From the NCBI RefSeq assembly GCF_000814025.1, contig NZ_JWLL01000016.1, positions 1 through 64,000 on the forward strand: a stretch of 64,000 nt of DNA, in the 5' to 3' direction. A model generated the notes under the pieces. That model saw nothing but the letters and a program-made list of their open reading frames with translations, did no database searches and was not told where the DNA came from. The stretch is from Tateyamaria sp. ANG-S1 (GTDB lineage: Bacteria > Pseudomonadota > Alphaproteobacteria > Rhodobacterales > Rhodobacteraceae). A program made the position numbers and the translations under genes. Below are positions 7,893-18,114 of the stretch, piece after piece (the stretch's first letter is position 1; each line of letters begins with the position of its first letter).

Positions 7893-8435
7893 ATGTCCAA
7901 GCGGGCGGAACAGATTTTGGAATTGGCAGAAGCCGAGATGCGGCGCGGCGGCTTTGATGCGGTGAGTTTTCGCGATCTTGCAGAGGCCGCAGGGATCAAG
8001 AGTGCGTCGGTGCACTACCATTTCCCGACCAAGGCCGATCTGGGCAAAGCCGTTGTGCAGCGATATGCGGATGCTTTTCTGGATGGGTTGGGTGCGCCGT
8101 TGGATGCGGGTGCTGCGCCGGCGGAGCGTATGGATCACCTGGCAAACGCTTACCGTGCCGCCTATGCCGTTCGGGGATCATCATGTTTGTGCGCGGTGCT
8201 GGGGGCTGTCCAGGCCCATCTGCCGGATGTGGCCACGCAGGAGGTACGCGCCTTTTATGATCGGCTGCAGGCTTGGATTGCAGACGCCCTGGCCGATCAT
8301 GCCCCTGAGCTGCCGCCGCGGGTTGTCATTTCGCTTTTGCAGGGTGCCATGATCCTGGCCGTTGCCACCGAGGATGCCACGGCACTGGATGATGCGCGTG
8401 CAAGCCTTGCCGCCCTTGTGCTGCAGGGCGTTTGA
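7893..8435 (+). CDS. TetR/AcrR-family transcriptional regulator
   Basis: 180 residues. The N-terminal helix-turn-helix (about residues 8-55) reads ILELAEAEMRRGGFDAVSFR and AAGIKSASVHYHFPTKADL, the standard TetR recognition region. The C-terminal ligand domain is not diagnostic. Two palindromes sharing the CTATC arm lie between it and the divergent SDR gene. The simplest model is a local repressor of itself and the SDR, released by a small molecule related to the SDR substrate. Confidence 0.88.
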   Translation: MSKRAEQILELAEAEMRRGGFDAVSFRDLAEAAGIKSASVHYHFPTKADLGKAVVQRYADAFLDGLGAPLDAGAAPAERMDHLANAYRAAYAVRGSSCLCAVLGAVQAHLPDVATQEVRAFYDRLQAWIADALADHAPELPPRVVISLLQGAMILAVATEDATALDDARASLAALVLQGV

Positions 8436-8510
8436 GCGGACCCCCCTTGGCAACCCCGCATGCGCGGCGTATAGCGCGCCCTTGATCTTCCCCATCCCCG
8501 GAGCGTCCCC

Positions 8511-9296
8511 ATGCAAGGCAGCGCAAATCTCAACATCATGATGAAGGCCGCGCGCAAGGCGGGCCGGTCGCTGGTCAAGGACTTCCGCGAGGTGGAGAAC
8601 TTGCAGGTGTCGATGAAGGGGGCGGGTGACTTCGTGTCAAAGGCTGACCTGGCGGCCGAAGAGATCCTGAAGGAAGAGTTGCGCACGGCCCGGCCCAACT
8701 ATGGCTGGTTGGCCGAAGAGGGTGGCGAGGAAGACGGCGAAGACCCGACCAGGCGCTGGATCGTGGACCCGCTGGATGGCACGACGAACTTTCTGCACGG
8801 GCTGCCGCACTGGGCCGTGTCCATTGCGCTGGAGCACAAGGGGCAGATTGTAGCGGGTGTCGTCTATGATGCGGCCAAAGACGAGATGTTCTTTGCCGAG
8901 AAGGGTGGCGGTGCCTTTATGAACGACAGCCGGTTGCGGGTGTCGGGGCGGCGGCAGTTGATCGAGTGTGTCTTTGCCACCGGCCTGCCTTTTGGCGGGC
9001 GGTCGGATTTGCCTGAGACGTTGAAGGAGCTGGCGCGGTTGATGCCGACCTGCGCCGGTGTGCGTCGCTTTGGGTCCGCAGCGCTGGATTTGGCGTACGT
9101 TGCCGCCGGTCGCTACGATGGGTATTGGGAACGTCGTTTGAACGCCTGGGACATCGCCGCCGGGTCGCTGATTGTGCGCGAGGCTGGCGGGCTGGTTGAG
9201 CCGCTGACCGAGGGCGGAAGCATTCTCGACGATGGCGAGATCATTTGTGCCAACGAGAACATGTTTTCTCAGTTGGCCAAGATCATTCGCATCTAG
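8511..9296 (+). CDS. suhB: Inositol monophosphatase family protein (SuhB)
   Basis: 261 residues. It carries the Mg-dependent phosphatase motifs EE near residues 69-70, DPLDGTTNF (Asp86, Asp89) and WDIAAGSLIVREAGG. Family members hydrolyse inositol-1-phosphate and related phosphates; SuhB also has a known role in rRNA transcription complexes. The last four bases (CTAG) are shared with the stop of the convergent GFA gene. Confidence 0.92.
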   Translation: MQGSANLNIMMKAARKAGRSLVKDFREVENLQVSMKGAGDFVSKADLAAEEILKEELRTARPNYGWLAEEGGEEDGEDPTRRWIVDPLDGTTNFLHGLPHWAVSIALEHKGQIVAGVVYDAAKDEMFFAEKGGGAFMNDSRLRVSGRRQLIECVFATGLPFGGRSDLPETLKELARLMPTCAGVRRFGSAALDLAYVAAGRYDGYWERRLNAWDIAAGSLIVREAGGLVEPLTEGGSILDDGEIICANENMFSQLAKIIRI

Positions 9297-9655
9297 GTTT
9301 TTGTGTCCGAGGGGTGGTTCACCCCGTCATGCCACGGCATCGGTTCGTGCTCGGCCGGGTTCACGCCTTCGAGCGTGCCCATGTTGACGCCGATCTCATC
9401 CGGGTTTGAGCGGCGGTTGTGGTACATGTAGATGCCGCAGATGCTGCAGAAGTGGTGTTTGGCGGTATTGGTGCCCCATTGGTAACGCGTTAGCTTGTCC
9501 GCACCTTTGACGATTTTGACGCCGTCCTTGGGGGCCGTGACCGCAGGGGCCGCGCGACGGCGGCAGAAGGAGCAGTCGCAGCGGGCAGCGGTTGCCAGCC
9601 CGTCGGTGAGCGTCACGTCAAGCACGACCGCGCCGCAATGACAGGTGGCTTTCAT
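9293..9655 (-). CDS. GFA-family zinc protein
   Basis: 120 residues. Zinc-binding cysteines are arranged as CHCGAV near the N-terminus, CDCSFCRRR near residue 28 and FCSICGIY near residue 74, the glutathione-dependent formaldehyde-activating (GFA/CENP-V) fold. Most members have no proven reaction. Its stop overlaps the suhB stop by four bases, and its start overlaps the end of the rhomboid gene, so the two are probably co-transcribed. Confidence 0.88.
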   Translation of the reverse strand: MKATCHCGAVVLDVTLTDGLATAARCDCSFCRRRAAPAVTAPKDGVKIVKGADKLTRYQWGTNTAKHHFCSICGIYMYHNRRSNPDEIGVNMGTLEGVNPAEHEPMPWHDGVNHPSDTKT

Positions 9656-10386
9656 CGTCTGACCTTTGGGATGCGGGAGGTGGAATAGCGGGCCTCCGGG
9701 TGGGGCGGATGCCCGTCAGTGCGCCGCCAGAAGCCCGGACCGCCGAGCCGCAGCCAGAGCGGGATCGTGAGCAGGATACCGGCGATGAACCCGCCCGCGT
9801 GCGCCCAGTAGGCGACCCCGCCCGCGTTCGGGTCGCTGCCGACGCCGCCGATGAACTGCATCCCGAACCAGAGCGCCAGCATGATCCATGCCGGGATCGG
9901 GAAGACCCGGAAGATGATGATCAGGATCAGCAGGATGTCGATCCGTGCCTTGGGAAAGAGCAGGAGGTACGCGCCCATGACCCCTGCGATGGCCCCCGAT
10001 GCTCCGACGACTGGGACGATGGAATCGGGGGCGGAGAGGATGTGGATCATGCCTGCGGCGATGCCGCTGGCGAGGTAGAAGCCGAGGAAACGCCCATGCC
10101 CCATCTCGTCTTCGACATTGTCGCCGAAGATGTAGAGGAAGAGCATGTTGCCCCCCAGATGCAGCCAGCCGCCATGCAGGAACATGGAGCTAACGAGCGT
10201 GAGTGCCCCGTCGCCAGTGACGATCCGGGCGGGGATTGCGGCGTAGTCGAAAAAGAAGCGGCTGAGGGCGCGTTCGTCCGAGAACAGGCCGACATAGCTG
10301 AGGAAAATCAGGATGTTCACCGCCATCAGTGTGTAGGTGATGTAGGGTGTGCGGCCTGATGGGTTGTGATCACGGATCGGAAACAT
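9652..10386 (-). CDS. Rhomboid-family intramembrane serine protease
   Basis: 244 residues from the start reading MFPIRDHNPSG. A further in-frame ATG at 10443 lies inside a hairpin and adds 19 residues unlike the family. At least six transmembrane helices are visible. The catalytic dyad is Ser130 in GASGAIAG and His196 in AYWAHAGGF, and HLGGNMLFLYIFGDNVE is the usual helix-2 region. It cleaves membrane protein substrates within the bilayer; the substrates are unknown. It lies downstream of putA on the same strand, with two hairpins between them. Confidence 0.9.
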   Translation of the reverse strand: MFPIRDHNPSGRTPYITYTLMAVNILIFLSYVGLFSDERALSRFFFDYAAIPARIVTGDGALTLVSSMFLHGGWLHLGGNMLFLYIFGDNVEDEMGHGRFLGFYLASGIAAGMIHILSAPDSIVPVVGASGAIAGVMGAYLLLFPKARIDILLILIIIFRVFPIPAWIMLALWFGMQFIGGVGSDPNAGGVAYWAHAGGFIAGILLTIPLWLRLGGPGFWRRTDGHPPHPEARYSTSRIPKVRR

Positions 10387-10429
10387 GCCCCGACACTTGG
10401 CTGGCGCGGGGCCGGGGTCAAGGGGCGTG

Positions 10430-10476
10430 CCGGAAACCGACACGGTTTCCGGTCCGTTTTCTCTGTCAGAAAACGG
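10430..10476 (-). terminator. Tandem hairpins after putA
   Basis: Two perfect 9-bp hairpins lie side by side: CCGGAAACC-GACAC-GGTTTCCGG (10430-10452) and CCGTTTTCT-CTGTC-AGAAAACGG (10454-10476). They start eight bases past the putA stop on the minus strand and probably end putA transcription. No long T-run follows. Confidence 0.6.
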
Positions 10477-10483
10477 CGCTGCC

Positions 10484-13400
10484 TCAGCTCGCGGCGCTCA
10501 ACAGGGCCGCGTTTCCGCCCGATGCGGTGGTGTCTACGCAGACGTGTCTTTCGATCAGTGCGTGCGCGCGGTCGGGTTGGCCTGTGATCAGCGGGATGAT
10601 CGGGCCGTCACGTTTTGCGAGTGCTTGCGCCATTGCGCGGGCGGTGTCCGTGTCGCCCCACCAGAGTACGCCCCCATAGGCCGGGCCATTGGTGAGTGCG
10701 GGTGGTTCGACGGACCCCGTCGTTTCGATCGCGATGCCGCCGAGGGCGCGCACGGCTTCTGCCTGTGCGGCTGCTGTCTCTGCGCCCGGACCGGCGCAGA
10801 GAAGAGCTGGCCGCGGGTGACGGCTGTGCATGTTGGATTCGCCCGTGGGGCCGGGCAGGGCGGTGCTGCTTTGGTGCTGGGATTTCGTTTTGGGTAACGC
10901 GGGCAAGGGGGCGGCCTTTGACCATGTGTCGGACACCTGCGTCGGGGTCACGGCCCGGAAGCGGAGCAGGTAGTCGGGCCCGCCCGCCTTTGGTCCCGTG
11001 CCAGACAGGCCGTGCCCGCCGAAGGGCTGGCTGCCGACAATGGCGCCGATTTGGTTGCGGTTGACGTAGAGGTTGCCCGCGCTGATCCGGTCTGTGATGT
11101 GCTGCACGCGGTCGTCGATCCGTGTGTGCAGGCCGAAGGTCAGCCCGTAGCCTGTGCCGTTGATGGCGTCGATCACTTGGTCGAGGTCTTGCGCCTTATA
11201 GGTGGCGATGTGCAGGACCGGGCCGAAGATTTCGCGGTCCATGTCTTCGATGCCGGTCACGCGGATCAGGGTGGGAACGATGAAGTGGCCGTGTGAGGGC
11301 GCTTTCACTTGGTGCAGGAGCCGTCCCTGCGCCTGCGCGTCGGCGATGTATGTGGCGATGGTGGCGTGCGCTTCGCTGTCGATGACGGGGCCCACATCGG
11401 TTGACAGGTGCCATGGGGTGCCGATCCGGAGCGCGTCCATGGCGCCCATCAACATCTCGGTCAGGTGGGGGGCGATGTCTTCCTGCACGTACAGGCAGCG
11501 CAGGGCGGAGCAGCGTTGGCCTGCGGATTGGAAGGCGCTTTCGATGATGCTGCGCACGGCCTGTTCGGGCAGGGCGGTGCTGTCCATGATCATGGCGTTG
11601 AGACCGCCGGTTTCGGCAATGAGCGGTGTGCCGGGAGCCGCGGTGTCAGCGAGGCTGGCGCGGATGCGCAGGGCGGTTTCGGTGGAGCCTGTGAAGGCGA
11701 CCCCGGACACGCGCGGGTCGCTGGTCAGCGCAGCGCCGATGTCGCCTGCGCCCAGCAGGAGTTGCAGGGCGTGGAGCGGCACGCCTGCCTCGTGCAGGAG
11801 CGAGATGGCGCGGTGGGCGATGAGGGGTGTTTGCTCGGCTGGTTTGGCCAGCACTGCGTTGCCAGCGGCGAGGGCCGCGGCGATCTGGCCGGTGAAGATG
11901 GCGAGCGGGAAGTTCCAGGGAGAGATGCAGGCGAAGGTGCCTGCGGGCGCGCTGTCGTCGGCCTGAGTGGCGTAGTAGCGGAGGAAATCGACCGCCTCGC
12001 GCAGTTCGGCGACGGCGTCAGGCAGGGTTTTTCCGGCCTCGCGGGCGAGCAGGGCGAAGAGTTCGCCGAAGTGCTGTTCGTAGAGGTCGGCGGTTGCGTT
12101 CAGTGTGACGCGGCGTTGGTCTACCGGTGCATCCCATGGTGCGGCGTCCACGTATGCCTGTTTGACCATATCGGGTGTTGCCCATGACACGTGCCCCACC
12201 GTGTCGGAGGGGTGTGCGGGGTTTAAGGCGGTTGTGTTTTCCCCCTTTCCGGGTGTGACTGTCAGTGAGGCCGCCTGCCATTGATGCTGCGTGAAGGGCG
12301 CGCGGGCGGTGTCGATCTGGTCGAGCGTGGGCAGGTGCGTGAGGTCGAAGCCTCGGGAATTGCGCCGCTCGGGGGCGAAGAGCGCGGGGCCGTCCGGGAT
12401 GGTAATTGAGGTGTATTCCAGCGCGTCGAACGGATCGGCGGCCACGACCTCTGGCGGGACGTCCTTGTCCACGATCTGGTTCACGAAGCTGGAATTGGCT
12501 CCGTTTTCCAAGAGCCGCCGCACGAGATAGGCGAGCAGGTCGCGGTGCGCGCCGACTGGGGCATAGATGCGGCAGCGGGTGTTCTGGGCGCGCATGATCA
12601 TGGTGTGTAGCGCCTCGCCCATGCCGTGGAGACGTTGGAATTCAAAGTGTTGGCTGTCGGCCATGTGCAGGATGGCGGCGACGGTGTGCGCGTTGTGTGT
12701 GGCAAATTGGGGGTAGATGCGGTCGGTCAGCCTCAAAAGCTTGCGCGCGTTCGCGATGTAGGAGACATCGGTCGCCGCCTTGCGGGTGAAGACGGGGAAG
12801 CCTGCGACGCCCTCGACCTGTGCGCGCTTGATTTCGGTGTCCCAATAGGCGCCCTTGACCAGACGGACCATGACCCTGCGGTCGTGCTGCGTGGCCAAGT
12901 CGTGGATCGCGTCGATCGTAGCGCCTGCGCGCGGGCCGTACGCCTGCACAACGATGCCGAAGCCGTCCCATCCTGCAAGCGCCTCTTCCCCCATCACGGC
13001 GTCGATCACTTGCAGGGAGAGGGACAGTCGGTCTGCTTCCTCGGCATCGACGTTCAGGCCCATGCCTGCGGAGGCGGCGAGCAGGGCGAGTGAGCGCAGG
13101 CGCGGCACCAGATCGCGCATCACGGAAGCTTCCTGTGCGCGTTCGTAGCGCGGGTGCAGGGCCGAGAGCTTGACGGAAATGCCGGGGTTCTGGCGGATGT
13201 CGTCCGAGGTGCAGGCCCGCGCGATGGCCGAGATGGCGCGCGAATAGCTCAGGTGGTAGCGCCGTGCATCTGCTTCGGTCAGCGCCGCCTCGCCCAGCAT
13301 GTCGTAGGAATAGGTGAAGCCCTTGGCCTCCATCCCCGCGGCGCGGTCCATGGCGCTGTCGATATCCTCGCCCAGCACGAACTGACGGCCCATCTCCTTC

Positions 13401-13894
13401 ATCGCGCGGGATACGGCGGTGCGGATCACAGGTTCGCCCAGCCGTTTGATGGCACCCCTCAGGTGGCCGATGGGGCCGGGCTGGTCGTCGTCCAGCACGC
13501 GGCCCGTGAGCATCAGGGCCCAAGTGGAGGCGTTAACGAGGGTGGAGGTCGAATGGCCCAGGTGCTTGCCCCAATCGGACGGTGCGATCTTGTCCTCGAT
13601 CAGCGCGTCGATGGTGTCAGCGTCGGGGACGCGCAGGAGCGCTTCGGCGAGGCACATCAGCGCGATACCTTCGTCGGTGGAGAGGCCGTATTCGGCCAGA
13701 AATGTTTCCATCAGTCCGGGTGCCGATTGCGTGCGGATGGCGGTGACAAGCTGTGTGGCTGCCGCGCAGATGGCTACGCGGTCGCTTGGGGTCAGGTCGG
13801 CTTGCTGGACAAGAGCGTGGAGGGTCGTGTCGGCGCAGGCGTACATGCCTGCGTCGAGTTGCAAGGCGATGTTCGGGTCGATGTCGCGTGGCAT
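10484..13894 (-). CDS. putA: Bifunctional proline dehydrogenase / P5C dehydrogenase
   Basis: 1136 residues. It oxidises proline to glutamate in two steps with FAD and NAD. The proline dehydrogenase barrel spans roughly residues 150-460 (MVRLVKGAYWDTEIKRAQ, RLHGMGEAL, CRIYAPVGAHRDLLAYLVRR). The aldehyde dehydrogenase domain spans about 520-1000, with ISPWNFPLAIFTGQIAAAL, GFTGSTET-like GVAFTGSTETALRI, IAETGGLNAM and the catalytic Cys in SAGQRCSALR. No N-terminal ribbon-helix-helix DNA-binding domain is present, so this PutA is not its own repressor. A divergent Lrp-type regulator sits beside it. Confidence 0.95.
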   Translation of the reverse strand: MPRDIDPNIALQLDAGMYACADTTLHALVQQADLTPSDRVAICAAATQLVTAIRTQSAPGLMETFLAEYGLSTDEGIALMCLAEALLRVPDADTIDALIEDKIAPSDWGKHLGHSTSTLVNASTWALMLTGRVLDDDQPGPIGHLRGAIKRLGEPVIRTAVSRAMKEMGRQFVLGEDIDSAMDRAAGMEAKGFTYSYDMLGEAALTEADARRYHLSYSRAISAIARACTSDDIRQNPGISVKLSALHPRYERAQEASVMRDLVPRLRSLALLAASAGMGLNVDAEEADRLSLSLQVIDAVMGEEALAGWDGFGIVVQAYGPRAGATIDAIHDLATQHDRRVMVRLVKGAYWDTEIKRAQVEGVAGFPVFTRKAATDVSYIANARKLLRLTDRIYPQFATHNAHTVAAILHMADSQHFEFQRLHGMGEALHTMIMRAQNTRCRIYAPVGAHRDLLAYLVRRLLENGANSSFVNQIVDKDVPPEVVAADPFDALEYTSITIPDGPALFAPERRNSRGFDLTHLPTLDQIDTARAPFTQHQWQAASLTVTPGKGENTTALNPAHPSDTVGHVSWATPDMVKQAYVDAAPWDAPVDQRRVTLNATADLYEQHFGELFALLAREAGKTLPDAVAELREAVDFLRYYATQADDSAPAGTFACISPWNFPLAIFTGQIAAALAAGNAVLAKPAEQTPLIAHRAISLLHEAGVPLHALQLLLGAGDIGAALTSDPRVSGVAFTGSTETALRIRASLADTAAPGTPLIAETGGLNAMIMDSTALPEQAVRSIIESAFQSAGQRCSALRCLYVQEDIAPHLTEMLMGAMDALRIGTPWHLSTDVGPVIDSEAHATIATYIADAQAQGRLLHQVKAPSHGHFIVPTLIRVTGIEDMDREIFGPVLHIATYKAQDLDQVIDAINGTGYGLTFGLHTRIDDRVQHITDRISAGNLYVNRNQIGAIVGSQPFGGHGLSGTGPKAGGPDYLLRFRAVTPTQVSDTWSKAAPLPALPKTKSQHQSSTALPGPTGESNMHSRHPRPALLCAGPGAETAAAQAEAVRALGGIAIETTGSVEPPALTNGPAYGGVLWWGDTDTARAMAQALAKRDGPIIPLITGQPDRAHALIERHVCVDTTASGGNAALLSAAS

Positions 13895-13976
13895 AGCGCT
13901 TTCCCATTTCGTTTTGCATAGTGTATCACCGCTTGCGAAGGTATAATTTCCAATCTGACAGGGTATAGCAGAACAA

Positions 13977-14477
13977 ATGGTAAAGCAGCAGGCGGACGAA
14001 CCGCAAAAACAGTCAGTTGCGCTGGACCGGCTGGATCAATCGATTCTCGCCGCATTGGCCGAGGATGGGCGGATCAGCATCACCGACCTTGCCGTGCGCA
14101 TCGGTCTGTCGAAGTCGCCGACACAAGCGCGGCTGCGGCGGCTGGAAAAGTCCGGCATTATCATGGGATATCGCGCGCTTCTGGACCCGATTTCGCTGGG
14201 CCTTGATCACGTGGCCTTTGTCGAGGTGCGGTTGAGCGACACGCGCGAGGCGGCCTTGCGCGCCTTCAATACCGCCGTGCAGCAGGTACCGGAGATCGAA
14301 CAGGCTCATATGATTGCAAGCCATTTCGACTATCTGCTCAAGGTGCGCACGCGCAACATGGCGCATTATCGTCAGTTTTTGGGGGATGTGATTTCCGGCC
14401 TGCCGCATGTGGCGTCTACATCGACCTACGTGGCGATGGAGGCGGTCAAGGAAGTGATGCTGCCCGGGCTTGAGTAA
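13977..14477 (+). CDS. putR: Lrp/AsnC-family regulator, probable proline-responsive PutR
   Basis: 166 residues. An AsnC-type helix-turn-helix covers about residues 16-75 (LDRLDQSILAALAEDGRISITDLA, VGLSKSPTQARLRRLE-like). A C-terminal RAM ligand domain follows (FVEVRLSDTREAALRAF, MIASHFDYLLKVRTRN). It is divergent from putA with an 82-base AT-richer space. In alphaproteobacteria an Lrp-type PutR activates putA in response to proline; here that is inferred from family and position. Confidence 0.88.
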   Translation: MVKQQADEPQKQSVALDRLDQSILAALAEDGRISITDLAVRIGLSKSPTQARLRRLEKSGIIMGYRALLDPISLGLDHVAFVEVRLSDTREAALRAFNTAVQQVPEIEQAHMIASHFDYLLKVRTRNMAHYRQFLGDVISGLPHVASTSTYVAMEAVKEVMLPGLE

Positions 14478-14520
14478 GTGGCGGCTTGACCGACCGGTGT
14501 GTTGGGTCATCTTTGCCGGT

Positions 14521-15078
14521 ATGAAACGACCTTTTGTTGCCATTCTCTTTGCCTGCGCGCCCGTATGGTCGCTTGCCTGCCCTGCGTCTCCGGACATTGC
14601 GGAGGAGATGCGCGCCTTGATCGCCGAGGCCAACGCGGCCCCGGATGAGCGTGCCGGTCGGGCGGCGTCTGACAAGATGTGGCAGGTGTGGTTGCGGGCA
14701 CCTGACACGGCTGCCCAGGAGGTTCTGGATCGTGGTATGCGGCAGCGTGGCAATTTCGATTTCGTCGGCGCTTACGAGAGTTTCGATGCGTTGGTCGCGT
14801 ATTGCCCGGACTATGCCGAAGGGTACAACCAGCGCGCCTTTACCAGCTTTCTGCGCGAGGATTTTGAGGCTGCGCTGGTTGATCTGGACCGCGCGCTTGC
14901 GTTGTCGCCCGATCATGTCGGTGCGCAATCGGGCCGTGCGCTGACCCTGATGAACCTTGGCCGCCGCGACGATGCGCGTGCGCAGCTTGAAGCGGCCCTT
15001 CAGAAGAACCCATGGCTGTCCGAGCGTCATTTGCTGGCCGATGGGGCACCTTTGGGGCCCTTGGGCCAGAAGCTTTAA
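14521..15078 (+). CDS. Exported tetratricopeptide-repeat protein
   Basis: 185 residues from ATG 14521. A 17-codon upstream extension overlaps putR and lacks a signal peptide. MKRPFVAILFACAPVWSLACPA is a signal sequence with a cysteine just after it, possibly a lipoprotein. Two or three TPR units are visible (AYESFDALVAYCPDYAEGYN, ALVDLDRALALSPDHVGAQS, ARAQLEAALQKNPW). It is likely a periplasmic scaffold; the partner is unknown. Confidence 0.78.
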   Translation: MKRPFVAILFACAPVWSLACPASPDIAEEMRALIAEANAAPDERAGRAASDKMWQVWLRAPDTAAQEVLDRGMRQRGNFDFVGAYESFDALVAYCPDYAEGYNQRAFTSFLREDFEAALVDLDRALALSPDHVGAQSGRALTLMNLGRRDDARAQLEAALQKNPWLSERHLLADGAPLGPLGQKL

Positions 15079-15124
15079 CCCGAGCCTTGAGGTCGCGCGC
15101 CCGATTGCCTATCACACATGAGAC

Positions 15125-15210
15125 GCGGGCGTGATGGAATGGTAGACATATCGGACTTAAAATCCGAAGGGCTGACGCCCGTGTGGGTTCGAGTCCCACC
15201 GCCCGTACCA
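15125..15210 (+). tRNA. tRNA-Leu (anticodon UAA)
   Basis: 86 bases including encoded CCA. The acceptor GCGGGCG pairs with CGCCCGT. The anticodon stem TCGGA/TCCGA encloses CTTAAAA, giving TAA. A long variable arm of class II type and the T-loop GTTCGAGTCCC are present. Confidence 0.95.
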
Positions 15211-15230
15211 GTTATCTGAACAATTGTAAG

Positions 15231-15260
15231 TTTCGGCGCCCTTTATGGTGCGCCGAAATT
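15231..15260 (+). terminator. Terminator-like hairpin after tRNA-Leu
   Basis: Perfect 9-bp stem TTTCGGCGC/GCGCCGAAA (15231-15239/15250-15258) with a 10-base loop, ending in TT. It begins 20 bases after the tRNA. Confidence 0.55.
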
Positions 15261-15316
15261 AAGCTGGCGGTAATGGCGCTGCCTTAAACGATCCTTCAAA
15301 TCCGCTTTGGGCCGCC

Positions 15317-17920
15317 ATGCCGGTCCGCCGCAATGCCAAGGATCACATGATGCCAGAAACTGGTCACAGCCGGTCATTTTTGTCCCGTTTCAACACCTTG
15401 ATGTTCAAGGCAGTGGCGATGACGGCCGTTCTGACGGTTGCTGTCCTGGCTGCGATGGTGACGTTCGACCACTCTGCGCAGCGCAATTTGCTACACAATG
15501 AGATGGCCGCCCGCGCAGAGAATGTGACCGAGCTTCTGGCCATGCAACTGGGCGGATCGATCAGGTTCGGGAATGACGTTGCAATCAGGGAGATCACCAA
15601 AAGCGCGTTGTCTGCTGCAGAACCCGAGGCGCGCGGCATTTTCGTAACGGACCTCGACGGCGCGACATTGTATGCCACGTCGATGGGCACGGATGCCGCA
15701 TTGGATCCCGGCCCCTTCGCCCGTGAGGCCATCGAAGGCGGTGTGTCTGTCAGGTCGGCGGACGGCATGATTGTGGCCTATCCGGCTTTTTTCGGAGCGG
15801 ACGGGGCTGTTGCGGGCGCTGTCGTCACCACATGGGATGACGCTAGAATTCTGTCTTTGCTCACGCAGAATCAGATGACCGCGATTGCCGTCGCTACGGG
15901 CGTGTTTTTCCTGGCTATGGCCTTTGTCACTGTTTATGCGTGGTTTAATCTGTCGCGCCCGCTGAATCGTGTCGCCCACGTGATGAAAGCGATGGCGCGC
16001 AAGTCTTACGACATGGATGTGCCCGGCACCGCCCGAGGGGATGAGATCGGCAATATTGCCCGGCGTCTGGACGGCTTTCGGGTCGCCTTGTCCAAGGCCC
16101 AGAAAAGCCAGCGCGAAAGTGCGTTCAAAAGCGCGGCCTTTCAGGGGTCTACCGCCCCGATGATGATTGTGGACGAGGGCGGGTACATCAGGTTCACGAA
16201 CGCTGCTTGCGACAGGCTGCTTGATGATCTCGCGCCCGGACTGGCCGAGATATGGCCTGACGCGCACTCTGACACGTGGATCGGCGCTGATCTGAGCGGT
16301 CTGCAAGGCTTTGGGCATCTTCTCAGGCCTGACAATGGGGACACCACGTCTGACGTCGGGACCACGTTCATTCGTGTGGGCGATAGGCATATCCGTGTGA
16401 CCTTCAGTCCGGCGCGCGATGAGGCAGGTCACCCCATTGGTGCGGTTGTCGAATGGGCGGAACAGACCGTTGCCCACCGAAATGCCGCCCTTTTGGATGG
16501 GATCGACAGCACCCAGATGCGCATAGAATTCGATGCGCAGGGACGTTGTTCTGACCTCAACAGAGTGGCGGCGGTTCGGCTCGGGCTGGACCCGCAAGAA
16601 CTGGATGGTGTGTCCTTGGGGACGATCATCGCGCCGGAGCAATCGACGACGGAGATCCCAGCAGATATTTTGCTTGCGTTGAAGAATGGTGACGGCATCC
16701 ACGGCAAAGTCGATCTGTTGCGTCTGGATGGCGAGCGGGTGGTGGTTGACGCCAGTTTCATAAACGTCTCAACAGATGATGGCAGTCTGGAACGGTGCAT
16801 TCTGATCGGAACCGATGTGACCGAGGCGGAGAGCGAAGTACGGGAGGCGCGTGACCAGCAGGTCAGGTTGTCGGATGAACAGGCGCGCGTTGTTGCGGCG
16901 TTGGGTCAAAGCCTGCAGTACCTGTCTGACGGGGACCTCACCCTGGAACTGACGGAACCGTTTCCGGCAGATTATGAAAAGCTGCGACAGGACTTTAACA
17001 ACGCGCTGGTTGGGCTGCGCGAGGCCATGACTGCTGTGACGCACAATGTTGAATCGATCCGCAGTGAAACCACCGAGATCACCAGCGCTGCAGATGATTT
17101 GTCCCGCAGGACAGAACGTCAGGCTGCCACGCTTGAGGAAACAGCTGCCGCTTTGGACGAGCTGACATCGTCGGTGCGCTCTGCGGCCGAAGGGGCAGAT
17201 GCGGCCAGCAAGATGTCCGAGGATGCTCAGCAGAATGCCGAGCAGGGCGGCGAGATTGCGCGCCAGGCCGTGGTGGCCATGGACGGGATCAAGGCATCCT
17301 CGCAAGAGATATCAAAGATCACCTCGGTGATTGATGACATTGCCTTTCAGACGAACCTTCTGGCCCTCAACGCGGGCGTCGAGGCGGCGCGCGCTGGTGA
17401 GGCAGGTCGTGGGTTTGCGGTGGTCGCAACCGAGGTGCGTGCCCTCGCGCAGCGGTCCTCGGACGCGGCGCGGGAGATCAATACGTTGATTTCCACCAGT
17501 GGTGAGCAAGTGCAGCAGGGCGTCGATCTTGTCGACCGGACTGGCACTGCGCTCGCCGCAATTGTGTCTTCGGTGGACGACATTTCGACCCGAGTGGCGG
17601 AAATTGCATCATCGGCACGTCAGCAATCGGCGGGCCTGAACGAAATAAACGCCGCCGTGAATGAGCTTGATCACGTCACACAACAAAACGCGGCCATGTT
17701 CGAGGAAACGACAGCCGCCAGTCATGCTTTAACAGGTGAGGCGGATGCGCTTGCTGATGCTGTGGCGAAGTTCAATATCGGTCCCAGCGGGTTGACCGCG
17801 CGCGCTTTGACCGTGGCCAAGGAAACGGCTCAGCCTGCGCCGCAGCAGACGGATGGCGCGCTCGCCATGCAAATCAATACCGAAGACGAGCCTGTGGCGA
17901 CTGGGTGGGAAGAGTTTTGA
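15317..17920 (+). CDS. Methyl-accepting chemotaxis protein with PAS-like domains
   Basis: 867 residues. A first membrane helix at about 30-50 and a second near 192-212 bound a periplasmic sensor domain of roughly 140 residues. Then come HAMP (about 213-265), two PAS-like regions (about 275-385 and 395-510), a second HAMP-like stretch ([15 protein letters not shown]) and the signalling hairpin with [21 protein letters not shown] near residue 675. The C-terminus GWEEF matches the WxxF tether for CheR/CheB, so it should be methylated. No che genes are nearby. The ligand is unknown. Confidence 0.93.
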   Translation: MPVRRNAKDHMMPETGHSRSFLSRFNTLMFKAVAMTAVLTVAVLAAMVTFDHSAQRNLLHNEMAARAENVTELLAMQLGGSIRFGNDVAIREITKSALSAAEPEARGIFVTDLDGATLYATSMGTDAALDPGPFAREAIEGGVSVRSADGMIVAYPAFFGADGAVAGAVVTTWDDARILSLLTQNQMTAIAVATGVFFLAMAFVTVYAWFNLSRPLNRVAHVMKAMARKSYDMDVPGTARGDEIGNIARRLDGFRVALSKAQKSQRESAFKSAAFQGSTAPMMIVDEGGYIRFTNAACDRLLDDLAPGLAEIWPDAHSDTWIGADLSGLQGFGHLLRPDNGDTTSDVGTTFIRVGDRHIRVTFSPARDEAGHPIGAVVEWAEQTVAHRNAALLDGIDSTQMRIEFDAQGRCSDLNRVAAVRLGLDPQELDGVSLGTIIAPEQSTTEIPADILLALKNGDGIHGKVDLLRLDGERVVVDASFINVSTDDGSLERCILIGTDVTEAESEVREARDQQVRLSDEQARVVAALGQSLQYLSDGDLTLELTEPFPADYEKLRQDFNNALVGLREAMTAVTHNVESIRSETTEITSAADDLSRRTERQAATLEETAAALDELTSSVRSAAEGADAASKMSEDAQQNAEQGGEIARQAVVAMDGIKASSQEISKITSVIDDIAFQTNLLALNAGVEAARAGEAGRGFAVVATEVRALAQRSSDAAREINTLISTSGEQVQQGVDLVDRTGTALAAIVSSVDDISTRVAEIASSARQQSAGLNEINAAVNELDHVTQQNAAMFEETTAASHALTGEADALADAVAKFNIGPSGLTARALTVAKETAQPAPQQTDGALAMQINTEDEPVATGWEEF

Positions 17921-18114
17921 AGGCCGCTTCTCGGGTGAACGCCCTAGGGATTGGGCTGCGCCGTCCGGAATGGGACCGCTGCCGTGAAGGTGGGGCGCGT
18001 GTCGTTAAACGGGCGGCGCTACGATGTAATGTCTACGGCCCTGACCACAGCCGCTTTCTCAAGCACAGCGCGCACCCAAAGTGCGGCGCTCCCCAGGGCA
18101 GCGCCGGGATGGCA

